Source: Perkinsus chesapeaki (lineage: Eukaryota > Perkinsozoa > Perkinsida > Perkinsidae). From it: 64,000 bases of DNA. Within the stretch, counting starts at the first letter, position 1. Each line of letters opens with the position of its first letter. Under the pieces are notes generated by a model, which was not told the origin of the DNA, made no database searches, and saw nothing but the letters and a program-made list of their open reading frames with translations. Made by a program: the position numbers and the translations under genes. Positions 54,219 to 64,000 of this stretch are shown in pieces. The stretch spans positions 62,001 through 126,000 of the forward strand of contig JAAPAO010000008.1 in assembly GCA_013115145.1 (NCBI GenBank), written 5' to 3'.

Positions 54219-57200
54219 ATGATTCGAGCATTCCTTGCTCACTCCCCTATAGGCTCGTTCGGTGGAGTTCACACTGATATAGAAGGCACCACGAGGGCGC
54301 CTCTTTCCCGTTCCAATACCAGTAAGTATCGTCAGCAGTTTCACCAGATCGGGTATGATAGAGTTTCCGTTTCGTTTTGTTAAGGTCATCAGCGCTTGGC
54401 GAATACCTCCGAGCTCCGCAAGGCTGGATCGGATGGAAAGCTATCTCAGTCTGAGCTGCTAAGAATCAAGAAAGCATATGAAGAGGCTGACAGCGAAACT
54501 AAAGACGTGAACGCTGGCGAGTATCTTTTCCTTGGTAAGCTGATTGAAGGAAGTTATATTATTGTGTGGAAATACATTCGCATTAGGTAATTTCACAATG
54601 CAGTTTTGGAATGCATTTAATAACTGGAACTTCCGTTATTGGGTATGCTTATTATTTGTTGGATTCGCCGTTTACACTGGTGAACATTTATCTACTTACT
54701 TCTTAACAAAAGCAGCAATCAGCCAGAACCAAGAGGCAGCGGAGATGCTTACATCTCCATTTCAATCATTGGCTGGATACTTCTACTTCATTATTGGTCC
54801 GGTAAGTTTTTAGAATTCTTTAAAATCTTATAATCTCCTATTCCAGCTAACGCTTCTCGTCGGTGGCGTAGTGTTGTTGCTCAACCCGTACGTAAAGCAC
54901 ACTCACACCATAGTAGCGACATCTATACTACTGACGCTATTCTGTGAATTCGTATGTGTGGTTGGAAGCCCCGATACCTTCACGGCTATGAGGCCTATGT
55001 CGGTTCCTATGGTATTATTCCTTACGTGCATGAGTTCAAGACTATTTCCGAGTGTTAGCTTTCTGGCGGTTGCGCTATATCTTATTGGTAAGTGGTTGTT
55101 AGTACATCAGCAGTTACAATCACTTCTTTCAGGTATTGATTTCGCGTTGCTTGTATGCAGCTGCTCTGGTGGTTATACGCCTTCTTACAAGATGATGATT
55201 CTGGCCGGTGTTCTATGTCATTGGTTTGTAAGCTCAACAATATCCTTCCCATATCTCTTATTGTTGCTTTTCATTAGGTATTCGGTCTGTGTCTGGTTGG
55301 TAGCAGTAATCTGCTCCGTGCTCAAGCTGATCTATTCTCTCTTATGATGGATAGATTACAGTTTAAAGAGAGAGCTGACGGTGCTTATGATTTGGGAATA
55401 CATGTAGGTCTCGCTACTTCTATGCCTTTATACTTTACCCTAATTCTCCTTCGTTCGGAAGTAACCAACAATGGAAATATGCCGCAATATTTTTTAGGGT
55501 GTAAGCCTCCCGATGCTGAGCTATTTCAAAAATAATTACACAGCACCAATCTCACATACATTCGACTCTAATGTCGATGAGAAAGAGTAAGTATGGGCCA
55601 GCTCCCATTCTACTAGCTGTATCGTAAAGTCACTTTACGCTACACTACACTTTACTAAAGTGTATTGAGTGTGTACTTGCATCGCCGCCAGGTATCACTT
55701 ATGGGCAAGATCTCGGCAGACCTTCTGGATTACCCGTCATATGAGATGGGCAGTGGCCGGTGTCTTGCTGTGAGTCCTCGCAGGCTGTCAACTCGTTTTA
55801 ATGCGTACCGGCTTTTAGACTGGTTTCGGCAATGATTTTTGTCGCTGTCAACTTCCATGGCCCGCTGAACGGCAACACTGTGAGTATGGTATCCGGCGTA
55901 GTGGTAAGCCAGCCACGGGTATCCTATGATCCCTGCTTTTATGCCTCGTCCAGGTTCAAGTGGCGAGTGTTCTACTCCTATTCATAGCGGTCTGCCTGAC
56001 AGTCGTATCGTTCGGCAAGCCGCGCCGTCTTGTAGCCGCTGGCCTCTTGTTCTTTGTATCGTCGTCTCTCTTCTCCTGCGTCTACGTCTACAACTTCGGA
56101 CGGGCTGTAGAAGATGTAAGTTGCCTCTCCACTCTCCACTATGGTTATATTTTCTCAATACCTCACTTGAGAGAGTGCTCTTATCATGCCACTTCGCTAA
56201 ACTCCGAAATTCTGATTCATCTCCGCTGGTGTACTGTATATTCGATACCAAGGCCCATAGCGAACCGTACAAGAAAAGAGTCTGTCACCCCGTAGACTGT
56301 GAAATCCGTACACTAAGATGCCATTCAGTGTTTTATCCTACGGGTAGCCAAATCAAACTGCTAACATTACTCTTTTTCAGCCTGGCTCTAATTCGCTCGG
56401 TCTTCACCGCTATGGCCCAGCAGTACTGAGAATGGTATGGGTAGCTGACCCAGTAAGTACTGTAGGCAGTATCGACACTGTGTACTTTTGGACTTTAGGG
56501 CCTCTCAACAATAATAGCTAGTCATGTTACAATGTCGGATATCGGTGCCGGGCGCCTTCTGCTTATCGATATTATTGTTACCATTGGTGTCATTGCAAGG
56601 TAGTATCCCCCATCCTAATTGCCCATCTTTTTTTGCTCAGTTCGTTGTTCTGGCTGGAGAACACCTCTGTGTTGTTGTCCATGACAGATTTAGTTAATTT
56701 CGTCATAGTCGTCGCAGTCGGTAGGCGGCATTGGAAGCACATCAATTGAATATATGCGGCTATTTTCTTTCAGCGTTCTTGTATACATTGAATCTTGAAA
56801 GCCATTGGCGCTTACTGTGGGCTATGTCCCGTGATAGAGTGCCAACATCTCCAGATACGTATGTATCTGTAGAAGGATGTGCCACTGAATTCAGTACCAA
56901 AACTATGTACTATTTCCGAGTCCATAAAAAGAGTGGTATGACCTTTACAGAATTTCGGGCCGAGATTATGCTGCTTTAGATTCCTATCTTTCCCTGCAGT
57001 CCACGAGAAGGTTGCGAGATCTTCTTGTGAAAGAAGCTGCCGAGAACCCCAAGGGCTGGCAGCAGTAAGATTACATACAGTGTGATCTGGTAGGACTTTG
57101 GCGGCTCTTGTAGGTACATTGACTTAAGTTTTGATAACCTTGATCATGCTGGTGAAGGTGTTATCGAGACTAGAATGCATAGATTACAAGTTGTTATTAA

Positions 57201-60200
57201 TGGTATTGTTAATCGTCGTCCAGATCTGGTAAGTGTACAGGTATAATAATAATGATTAATCATTCCTTTAATAGGTATCAAAGATGTTCCCTCGTCCTGA
57301 GGGTAATCATGTACCTAGAATGAATATTACTCTTATTGATGTTGGCAGTCGTGGTGATGTCGAACCATATATCGCTGTATCTCAAGTAGGACGTTCGGCT
57401 CCTGCGTATTCGTTCAATCCTAATCAAACTTTGTAGGAGCTCAACGCTATGGGTCATCATTGCCGCATTTGCACCCATGATAAATTCCGTGATGTAGTGG
57501 AAAAGGAAGGTGTCCAATTCTTTCCCATGGCTCTTGATGCTCCCGGCCATTGGCAGCCAGAAGAGTTCATGAAGTAAGGACTGTCTAGGTAGCACCAGTA
57601 CAGCGCTAATGTCAGGCACGGTGCCGAGGGACCTTCGTGGAGCCCGAGCTTCCTGGTGAACCCATCGGATATGCTGTATATATTGCAGCATACTCCGGGC
57701 ATGATGGAATCCCTTCGAGAGATCTTTTTCCCTCCAGGATGGGAAACAGACAAGGTCGGGGCATGGGCAGCTGTAAAGAGTAAGCCTGATCTCGTACGGC
57801 ACCTTAAACGGAAACTGGCCCTTTGGTAGGTAATCGTGAAAGCCGTTGGACGACACATGCTATGATCGCCAATCCTCCCTCCTACATTCATGTTCATCTT
57901 GCTGAGCGTCTCGGAGTTCCCCTGCATATGTGAGCGAGTAGGTTGTCCATTAGGCAATGCCGCCGTAGGTACTTCTCTATGCCGTGGTCTAAGACCAAGA
58001 TACTGGGCCATCCGTTCAGTTCCAATGGTATGGACGATAATCCGTATTGGCGTCTACTCAGCTATCGCTGGTTCGATCAAGTAAGTTGAGTATGTCACCT
58101 ATATGGTAGGAATACCCCATCACATCAGATGCAATGGCGTGGTATAGCAGCGGTAGTGCCGAAATTCAGAGCAGAGGTCCTACACATTCCCAAGATAGGC
58201 ATGTGGCATTCAGCTGGATCGCTGTTAGAAGACTGGGGGGTGAGCTCTGCTGCATGTACTAGGTCATTGATTTCAGCAGGTTCCGTTCTCATACTCGTTC
58301 TCCCCGACACTCTTCCCGAAGCCTCCGGATTGGGGCCCGAATATCGACATTACAGGATTCTGCACTGGACCAGGTGAAACTCTTACAATGCATCATGAAC
58401 TAAATGGAAATCATGTCAGATGAGGATAAGGCGAGCTATAATCCTCCGGCGAATCTTGCCAACTTCTTAAGCAGCGGACCTAAGCCCTTCTATATTGGCT
58501 TTGGCAGTATTAGTGGTGATCTTACTTACATGTAAGGCCTAATTATGTGGCGCAGTGATGCTCTATGTGGCTGTTTAGATTTAAGCCTATCTTGCAATCT
58601 GTTAAGGAAATGCCCAATTTGAGGGTCGTACTGCAGAAGGGTTGGTGTGAGCTCAACAGTATATCTGCTTCGGACTTCACCTCTATACCGAGTAAGGCGG
58701 ATAGTTACTCATTCTGTCTGGGGCTCGCCGGCTTGTCGTATTCTTGTCTTGTTAGACTTCAAAGAGAGAGTATTCTTTATTTGCACGCCTCCTGAGCGTT
58801 GCCCGAAATGTGGCAGGAAGCCGGATGCATACTCACAGTAGGTTAACCATCTGATCGGCTGTCACTGGGGGATCGATCATGAGCTATAATGGAGTGGTGA
58901 GTGATGGTTTCTCATTTTTCAGTAATGGTTTATTCTGTGATGAATGTGATGGTTCATCAATAGAGGATGCTGAAGGGACGTGGGAATACGATATGTTGAA
59001 AGCATTAGGATCTGATAATATATCCTTCTTATCTGGTATTTATATTAATATTATATAATATTAAATACTTCCCTCCAACAGGTATACCACATGATTGGCT
59101 ATTCCCTAAATGTTGTGCTGTAATGCATCATGGCGGTGCTGGTACCACTGCCATGGGTTTGGACTTCGGCCTTCCTACCTGTGTTATTTCATTCTTTGGA
59201 GACCAATGGATCTGGGGTAACCTCCATATCGCGGGCTTGACCAAAATCCCTTCCTTCAGGTGGCCTCCTTGAGCTTCGCGGTGCTGGGCGTTGCATACAT
59301 AGAGATAACGCCAGTGTGAAAACCATCCGCCCGGCCTTGGAGGGCTGTATGACGAAGGAAGCTGTCGCTGCCGCTAAGACGTTGCAAAAGGGCTTGCTGG
59401 TAAGTTGGACAGTTGTGGAGTTCATTGCAGCATTTTCCTGTATTGTTAGGATGAGCGAGATCGAGGTATGGGTGCTCATGAAGCAGCTCTTAGTTTCCAA
59501 CGTCAATTACCATTAGAGCTAGTTACTTGTGAATTATGTAGAGTAATGGCTCGATGGGAACCAGATATGTCATATAGGCCAAGAGCAGCTGAATATCGTG
59601 ATACAGTTAGAGATATTGGTTTATGTAATATAATATTATTAACCATAATAATATATTAGTTATATTCAGGTCCGGTATGTGCTGTTACATTAGCTGAATC
59701 TGAAGGATTAGTAGTAGCACCATTCCGAACAGCTGATTGGGGCAGGACCAGAGGAGGCATCCTTTATGTTCATTTCGTACGTTTTAGCATTATGCATTGA
59801 TGACTCCGTTAACTGTCATCTTCACTACAGGTTAAGGCTCTTGGTGCCGCAACGGCAGTTTTCAAGAGTATGATCCAAGGCGGTCATACTGGGGGAGTGT
59901 ATGGCTTCTTCATTGGTAAGGAATCGCTCTTGAACTAGGAGAACCATCACCCGTATCTCAGGAATTGTCGCCGGCATTTTCGAGTTCCTTGTGTTCATCG
60001 TTCTCGCTCCATTTGTCTTTATTCGTGATAGTTGGTGGGTAGCCACTCAGTTGGCTCAAGGAACTGCAGGTAGGGCGCTCAAGCTTGGTCAATATGTACT
60101 GAATGATATCATCAGACGGTCGACAGCACGGTGGATTCGATACTAAGTTGTGTGACAGGGAACTCCTTGAAGGAATGGTCAGCAGGGATACGGATAACGT

Positions 60201-60627
60201 TACGATTTTGTAGGTGGTATTGTCTTTAGGTTGTGGTACATGATGAAGCAAACCACGACATCCGGGCTGTTGCAAAAGATACACTGAAGGAGGATGATGA
60301 AGTGCTAAGTGCAACAGAGACAACGAAATTGACGGAGAGGACAGAGAGAGCCCTCAATGAGCTAGTACAGAAGTAAGGTGCCCTAGGAGTTCAGCAGCAG
60401 TCGACTAGCTATCCCGTCTCAGCCGATCTCGAGTACAGAGAATGACCGAAGCGGTCTGCCAGCTGTTCGAGCGTCGTGGAGTCGGTATTGAGCTCACAGC
60501 TAAGAACGCGTATGAAGAGCCGCTGATTGAGCGGAAGATGATAATAGCCGCTGAAGACGATGAAGCTACGAGTAGTGTCGAGACAACACCTGAGGCTCGC
60601 CCTTCGGTACCTGATATGGCAGAGTAG
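54219..60627 (+). CDS. Multi-pass membrane / sterol-glucosyltransferase-like protein, copy B
   Basis: Tandem paralogue of the gene at 47502 with the same exon plan. ATG 54219 (MIRAFLAHSPIGSFGGVHTD) is followed by LSQSELLRIKKAYEEAD and the same set of membrane spans (FRYWVCLLFVGFAVYTG, VGGVVLLLNPYVK, VASVLLLFIAVCLTVVSFGK). The GT N-half lies at about 57315-57575 (VGSRGDVEPYIAVSQ, ELNAMGHHCRICTH, FFPMALDAPGHWQPEE). The C-half has FYIGFGSISGDLTYM and HHGGAGTTAMGLDFG (59126-59165), then FFGDQWIWG. The C-terminal membrane span is FEFLVFIVLAPFVF, and the tail MTEAVCQLFERRGVGI ends in a different acidic sequence (EDDEATSSVETTPEA) at TAG 60627. All catalytic-box residues seen in copy A are kept, so both copies look functional. 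Copy-specific exons have changed at many codons; the shared blocks have not. Confidence 0.75.
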
Positions 60628-60890
60628 TTCAACGCTTGCCAAGTAGCCTTAGGCAATTACATTGCCTCCTTTCCCTCTCAATGCTCTTTTCCTTATGTGA
60701 GCAGCAGCATGTCAATGAACCTTATGTATAACAGTGATGTAGTATTGAATGATGTGCTCACTTAAAAACTGTCAGTATTCGGTAAATTACCCGCCTTGGT
60801 GAATTACTCGCCTTTTGTAACCTCGACTGGCGTCACCTAGTCATCCCGCTACTGCAATTTGTCTATTTCGGCAGCAGCCAGCCTTCCTAT

Positions 60891-61889
60891 ATGTTGAGTT
60901 CGGTTATCGATTTTACTGATTGGGCCTGCAGCTTCGGGGTACTTTCTTCTACCGTTATGACACAATGGTCCAGCACAGTGCCGCCCGGGTGGCAAATTGT
61001 TTCAGCTCAGGATACCAAGCCGTACCGACAAGCATATACTTTACGAGATCGAGTGGTTCCTATAAAAACCGGCCTACCCCCTGCCAGGCCAAGGATGAGC
61101 TTGTTAGGCGGAACGTATAGGCGCCATTGCTCTAAGTGCCCCGAATACTCCTATACAGACCCCACAGCATTGCGGCAGCATTGCAAGAGCGAGTGGCACG
61201 TTGACAATGTGAAAAGGTCTCAGAGTGGCTTGGCGCCATTAAGCTACGAGGAGTGGTTACAGCTGTCTTTGGCATCTGACTCTGAAGAGCCCACTGAGGT
61301 CGATTCTGAGGAGGAAGAAGCCGAGGAATTCTCTGAACCGGAGATTAATGGTTTTATAATGGATAATTATCCATGGAAGATTCTAACTAACTGCTCGCCG
61401 AGGATAGCGCTCGCTTCGACAATAGATCCTGACGTTTGGGCCAGCTCAGAAATAGTGGTCGTTTTACTCTTCCGGAGCGGGAGGTTTGCCGGATGTGTCT
61501 GGGATGGTGATGGTAAAGTTATAGAACATACGACCTTTAAAAAGTGCACAGTTCGACGGAAACAAGGCGGAGCTCAGAGAAACTTCGAACAAGCTAAGTC
61601 GATGGGCGCGTTTATGAGGCGAACGCAGGATGCCAAGATCAGAGAGGATGTCTCCGAGTTGATATCCGACCGATGGCGAGAGTATCTATCCAATCCAAAA
61701 GCGTTAGTCCTAGTTGGCTCCCCAAGGCAGGATCAGAACTCTGTCTTCGTGGGGCCATTGAAGAATGGCTACAAGGACCCTAGGGTGGCTAAGGTGCCAC
61801 TGACATTCAGGGCACCGACGTTCACTGAGACCTTGAGGGTATATGATGTATTGATGCGGGTAATGGTCGAAGTGCCCCCTGATGATTGA
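60891..61889 (+). CDS. Vms1/ANKZF1-like peptidyl-tRNA hydrolase (short form)
   Basis: Vms1/ANKZF1 releases nascent chains from stalled 60S ribosomes. This 332-codon frame has no intron. A C2H2-type finger (HCSKCPEYSYTDPTALRQHC, then SEWHVDNVKRS) is followed by an acidic linker (DSEEEEAEEFSEPE). The VLRF1 domain comes next: IVVVLLFRSGRFAGCVWDGD, TTFKKCTVRRKQGGAQRNFE with the candidate catalytic Gln at 61575-61577, and SMGAFMRRTQDAKIREDV. It ends VPLTFRAPTFTETLRVYDVL and PPDD. The ankyrin repeats and the C-terminal VIM region of yeast and human proteins are absent, and the next gene begins 127 bp on, so the protein is a minimal form. ATG 60891 or 60957 may be the true start. Confidence 0.85.
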   Translation: MLSSVIDFTDWACSFGVLSSTVMTQWSSTVPPGWQIVSAQDTKPYRQAYTLRDRVVPIKTGLPPARPRMSLLGGTYRRHCSKCPEYSYTDPTALRQHCKSEWHVDNVKRSQSGLAPLSYEEWLQLSLASDSEEPTEVDSEEEEAEEFSEPEINGFIMDNYPWKILTNCSPRIALASTIDPDVWASSEIVVVLLFRSGRFAGCVWDGDGKVIEHTTFKKCTVRRKQGGAQRNFEQAKSMGAFMRRTQDAKIREDVSELISDRWREYLSNPKALVLVGSPRQDQNSVFVGPLKNGYKDPRVAKVPLTFRAPTFTETLRVYDVLMRVMVEVPPDD

Positions 61890-62016
61890 TAGACTGCTGT
61901 ATGCCCCATTTACTGTACAGTAGAGGTGTAGAATTAACTAGCATTATCGCTGGTCACATCATGCTCGTTTTGTTCGAGTTTTCAATCTTGTTGTCTTTGG
62001 AGTTCCCCTTAACTAT

Positions 62017-64000
62017 ATGGCTGCTGTTCGGACCGCCGCCCAGAGCCGCTTTGACGATCCTGCATTCCAAGGGTGAGATCTGTGGCAGTGCGCCGACCAA
62101 GAGCATGCAGGTACCGGTGGATGGACAACTCAGTAGAGAGTCGACGTGAAGGGGAAGCGAGTCGCTGCGCTAAACTCTACACCGAAGTGGTGGCTAATGT
62201 AAGGAGCACTTAGCCGGCAATGTGCTTAAGAGAGATGCAGGCTAATAAGCTGTATCGAACATTACATCCCGAAGAGGAGGACGAAGGTGATCTTGAGATT
62301 GGCGTCTTCGGCACGCAGTAAGATAGTTTTCCCAGTCTGATGGGAAAGAATACGGTACACTAGATACAGCCAGCCGGTATTGATGGTTGGTCGTGTGTGC
62401 TGTGAAGCCGACGAGAATCTTCAACCAGTGCCAGAGCCGTTGAACCTCAATCCACAGAGCCTTCTACTGGAGCCTATCTTCACTGGTACCTCATTTACTT
62501 ACTAATTATTACTTAATTTGACATTCAGGAGGTCCAGGAGTGAGTGGCCGAGGCAGGAGACTCGTCCTTAACGTGCAATCTTTGGACAGTTACACGGGTA
62601 GTACTGCCAGTTGTTCAGTAGTGATGCCCATCGTCGTGGCAGTCTTTCCTGGTTGTGTGGTGGGCGTTGTTGGGCGTACAAGCCCCAATAGTTGCGGATC
62701 GGAGATTCTCGCGGAGGCGATGGTAACTGGAGCAGGCGAGCAGTGGGTGAAGAAAGATGCCGTAAACGAGTAAGAACTGTGATTCCAGCATTATGGGGAC
62801 AGTTCTTCATCAGACAAACTATCTCCTTGGAAATAGCTCACACCGACGGGTCACCCATTCATATTGTCTGCGCTAGTGGGCCATTCCAGACCATCAAGGG
62901 AACAGCGAAGGGTGGAGAGAGGCTAGATATCCTTTCAAAGTGGGGCTTCTGGTATCGATATCTTTCCTCTATAGACGACGCTCAGGTATATATCTGACTT
63001 TAAGCCAGCGGTACTTCTTTTGATGGGACCATTTCTGGATGCGGATGTGATGGAAGCTACGCTGTTTGATGGGGTACTCGAGGAGGAGTGTCAAGGAATG
63101 TTCCTAAGGGTTTAGGTGGAGAATCCTGTCAGTTTTGAAGACACATTTAACAAGGCAATACTTCCAAGGATTGTCAAGTTGGCGCTTGGGTGTCGAGAGA
63201 CTAGAACGCATGTAAGAAGGGAGGCACTCTAAGCTTTGTAGAACATCCGCCCGTGAAGCGCTTGGTGCCGTGGTTATCCAATAGCAGCTCCCTGCGTAGT
63301 GATGCGATGGCTGTAGGATTCGGTCTAGAGCTACTGGTTTGGTTATTGATCACTGTATTGATAACTCCTATGTGTCTTCTCTTCGCAGCTCATTATCATC
63401 CCTTCCCTTAACGAGTGCTGCTTTAACTACCCCTTGCCTCAGCCAACGTAATAACATTGCATCTCAACTAGTAAGAGTATTAGTCATATTCAGGCTCATG
63501 GCAATGCGGGCCTATGAGCCTTGGGCTACTCTGGCCAAGCACTTAGAGCCGATGCGTCATGTAGCTTTACTTCTACACTTTGTCGATAGATACCATTGCG
63601 CAGGTTCGGCTCGGGCCTAATCCATGCTCCATACGCCTCAACGATGTCACCTTCTACGTCACCTCTGCTGGTACTGACAGGCTAGATGTGGCTTGCGGAC
63701 ATTGAAGTATGTAGATCCTTTCAAATCCTTCACCAGCGAGATTCTCAGCAAGGCACCTGGGAACGAGAATCGTCCTAATAAGATAGAGCTCGCATTAGAG
63801 CAGGTGTGGCGACTAGTATTATTCGACCCGATCTCATTGTACTTAGTTCGTCTCCCATCGGTCTTTATTCCCTATGAGCCCGTCGCCTCTACTTATCGAT
63901 GCCAATAAGCTCAGGGCTGGCTCCCTTAGAATGCCTGACGCTACCGGCATAGTGGTAGTCCAGCCCTTTATTGGGGACTCCAACAGTGCTGCTTGGCTCA
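62017..64000 (+). CDS. POLA2: DNA polymerase alpha subunit B (3' end outside the window)
   Basis: Regulatory B subunit of the polymerase alpha-primase complex. ATG 62017 (MAAVRTAAQSRFDDPAFQ) is followed by YRWMDNSVESRREGEASR, matching the family's YRYM helix region. After less clear exons the phosphodiesterase-like core appears: ALWGQFFIRQTISLEI, IHIVCASGPFQTIKG, KPAVLLLMGPFLDADVMEA, LIIIPSLNECCFNYPLPQPT and NPCSIRLNDVTFYVTSAG. The LLMGPFLD and PSLN boxes are the B-subunit signature. The B subunit has no catalytic activity in eukaryotes. The last exons (NKLRAGSLRMPDATGI and VVVQPFIGDSN) run to the window edge. Introns are short. The call is firm; exon borders are approximate. Confidence 0.8.

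Overview
The window is nuclear DNA of a unicellular eukaryote. Genes lie on both strands and are cut by many very short GT-AG introns, mostly about 35-60 nt, with exon phases that can be followed by eye. Typical eukaryotic nuclear genes are present (ribosomal protein S11, a CHD remodeler, kinesin, RIC1, DNA polymerase alpha B subunit). Compactness, tiny introns, codon style and the gene set point to an alveolate protist, most probably a Perkinsus-type parasite. That assignment is inference from pattern, not from a search.

Layout. 1-2703: the tail of a basic Gly/Arg-rich protein, then a two-RRM protein. 4294-8931: UDP-glucose 6-dehydrogenase, ribosomal protein S11, and (minus strand) a COPI-associated membrane protein. 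9617-11482: an intronless Tyr/His/Gln-rich protein with a dsRBD-like segment. 13447-35152: a long run of plus-strand genes with small spacers: RING-H2 protein, DCN1-like neddylation factor, TauE/SafE transporter, MOT1/SulP-type transporter, coiled-coil protein, a CHD-like remodeler that also carries a bromodomain, a type II DnaJ, and an unidentified protein. 35153-37566: gene-poor, with a 99-N gap flanked by a direct repeat and the first codons of a secreted protein. 37567-42823 (minus): kinesin and an SH3BP5-like Rab GEF. 43042-47113: RIC1, divergent from SH3BP5. 47502-60627: two tandem copies of a large gene joining a multi-pass membrane region to a sterol-glucosyltransferase-like GT domain. 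60891-64000: a short Vms1/ANKZF1-like protein and the 5' part of POLA2.

The most interesting structure is the tandem glucosyltransferase pair. Seven separate blocks of about 120-340 bp, including intron sequence, are identical or nearly so between the copies, while the exons between them are clearly diverged. The blocks are also visibly more AT-rich in codon use than their flanks. This looks like patchwork gene conversion, or an assembly effect that should be excluded. Other points of note are the bromodomain-chromodomain-SNF2 architecture, the adjacent pair of oxyanion-type transporters, a 15-nt gap between the DCN1 stop and the next start codon, and the divergent pair of Rab GEF genes.

Limits: multi-exon genes were spliced by eye using GT/AG sites and family motifs, so outer gene coordinates are better than individual exon edges. 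Several first exons are uncertain.
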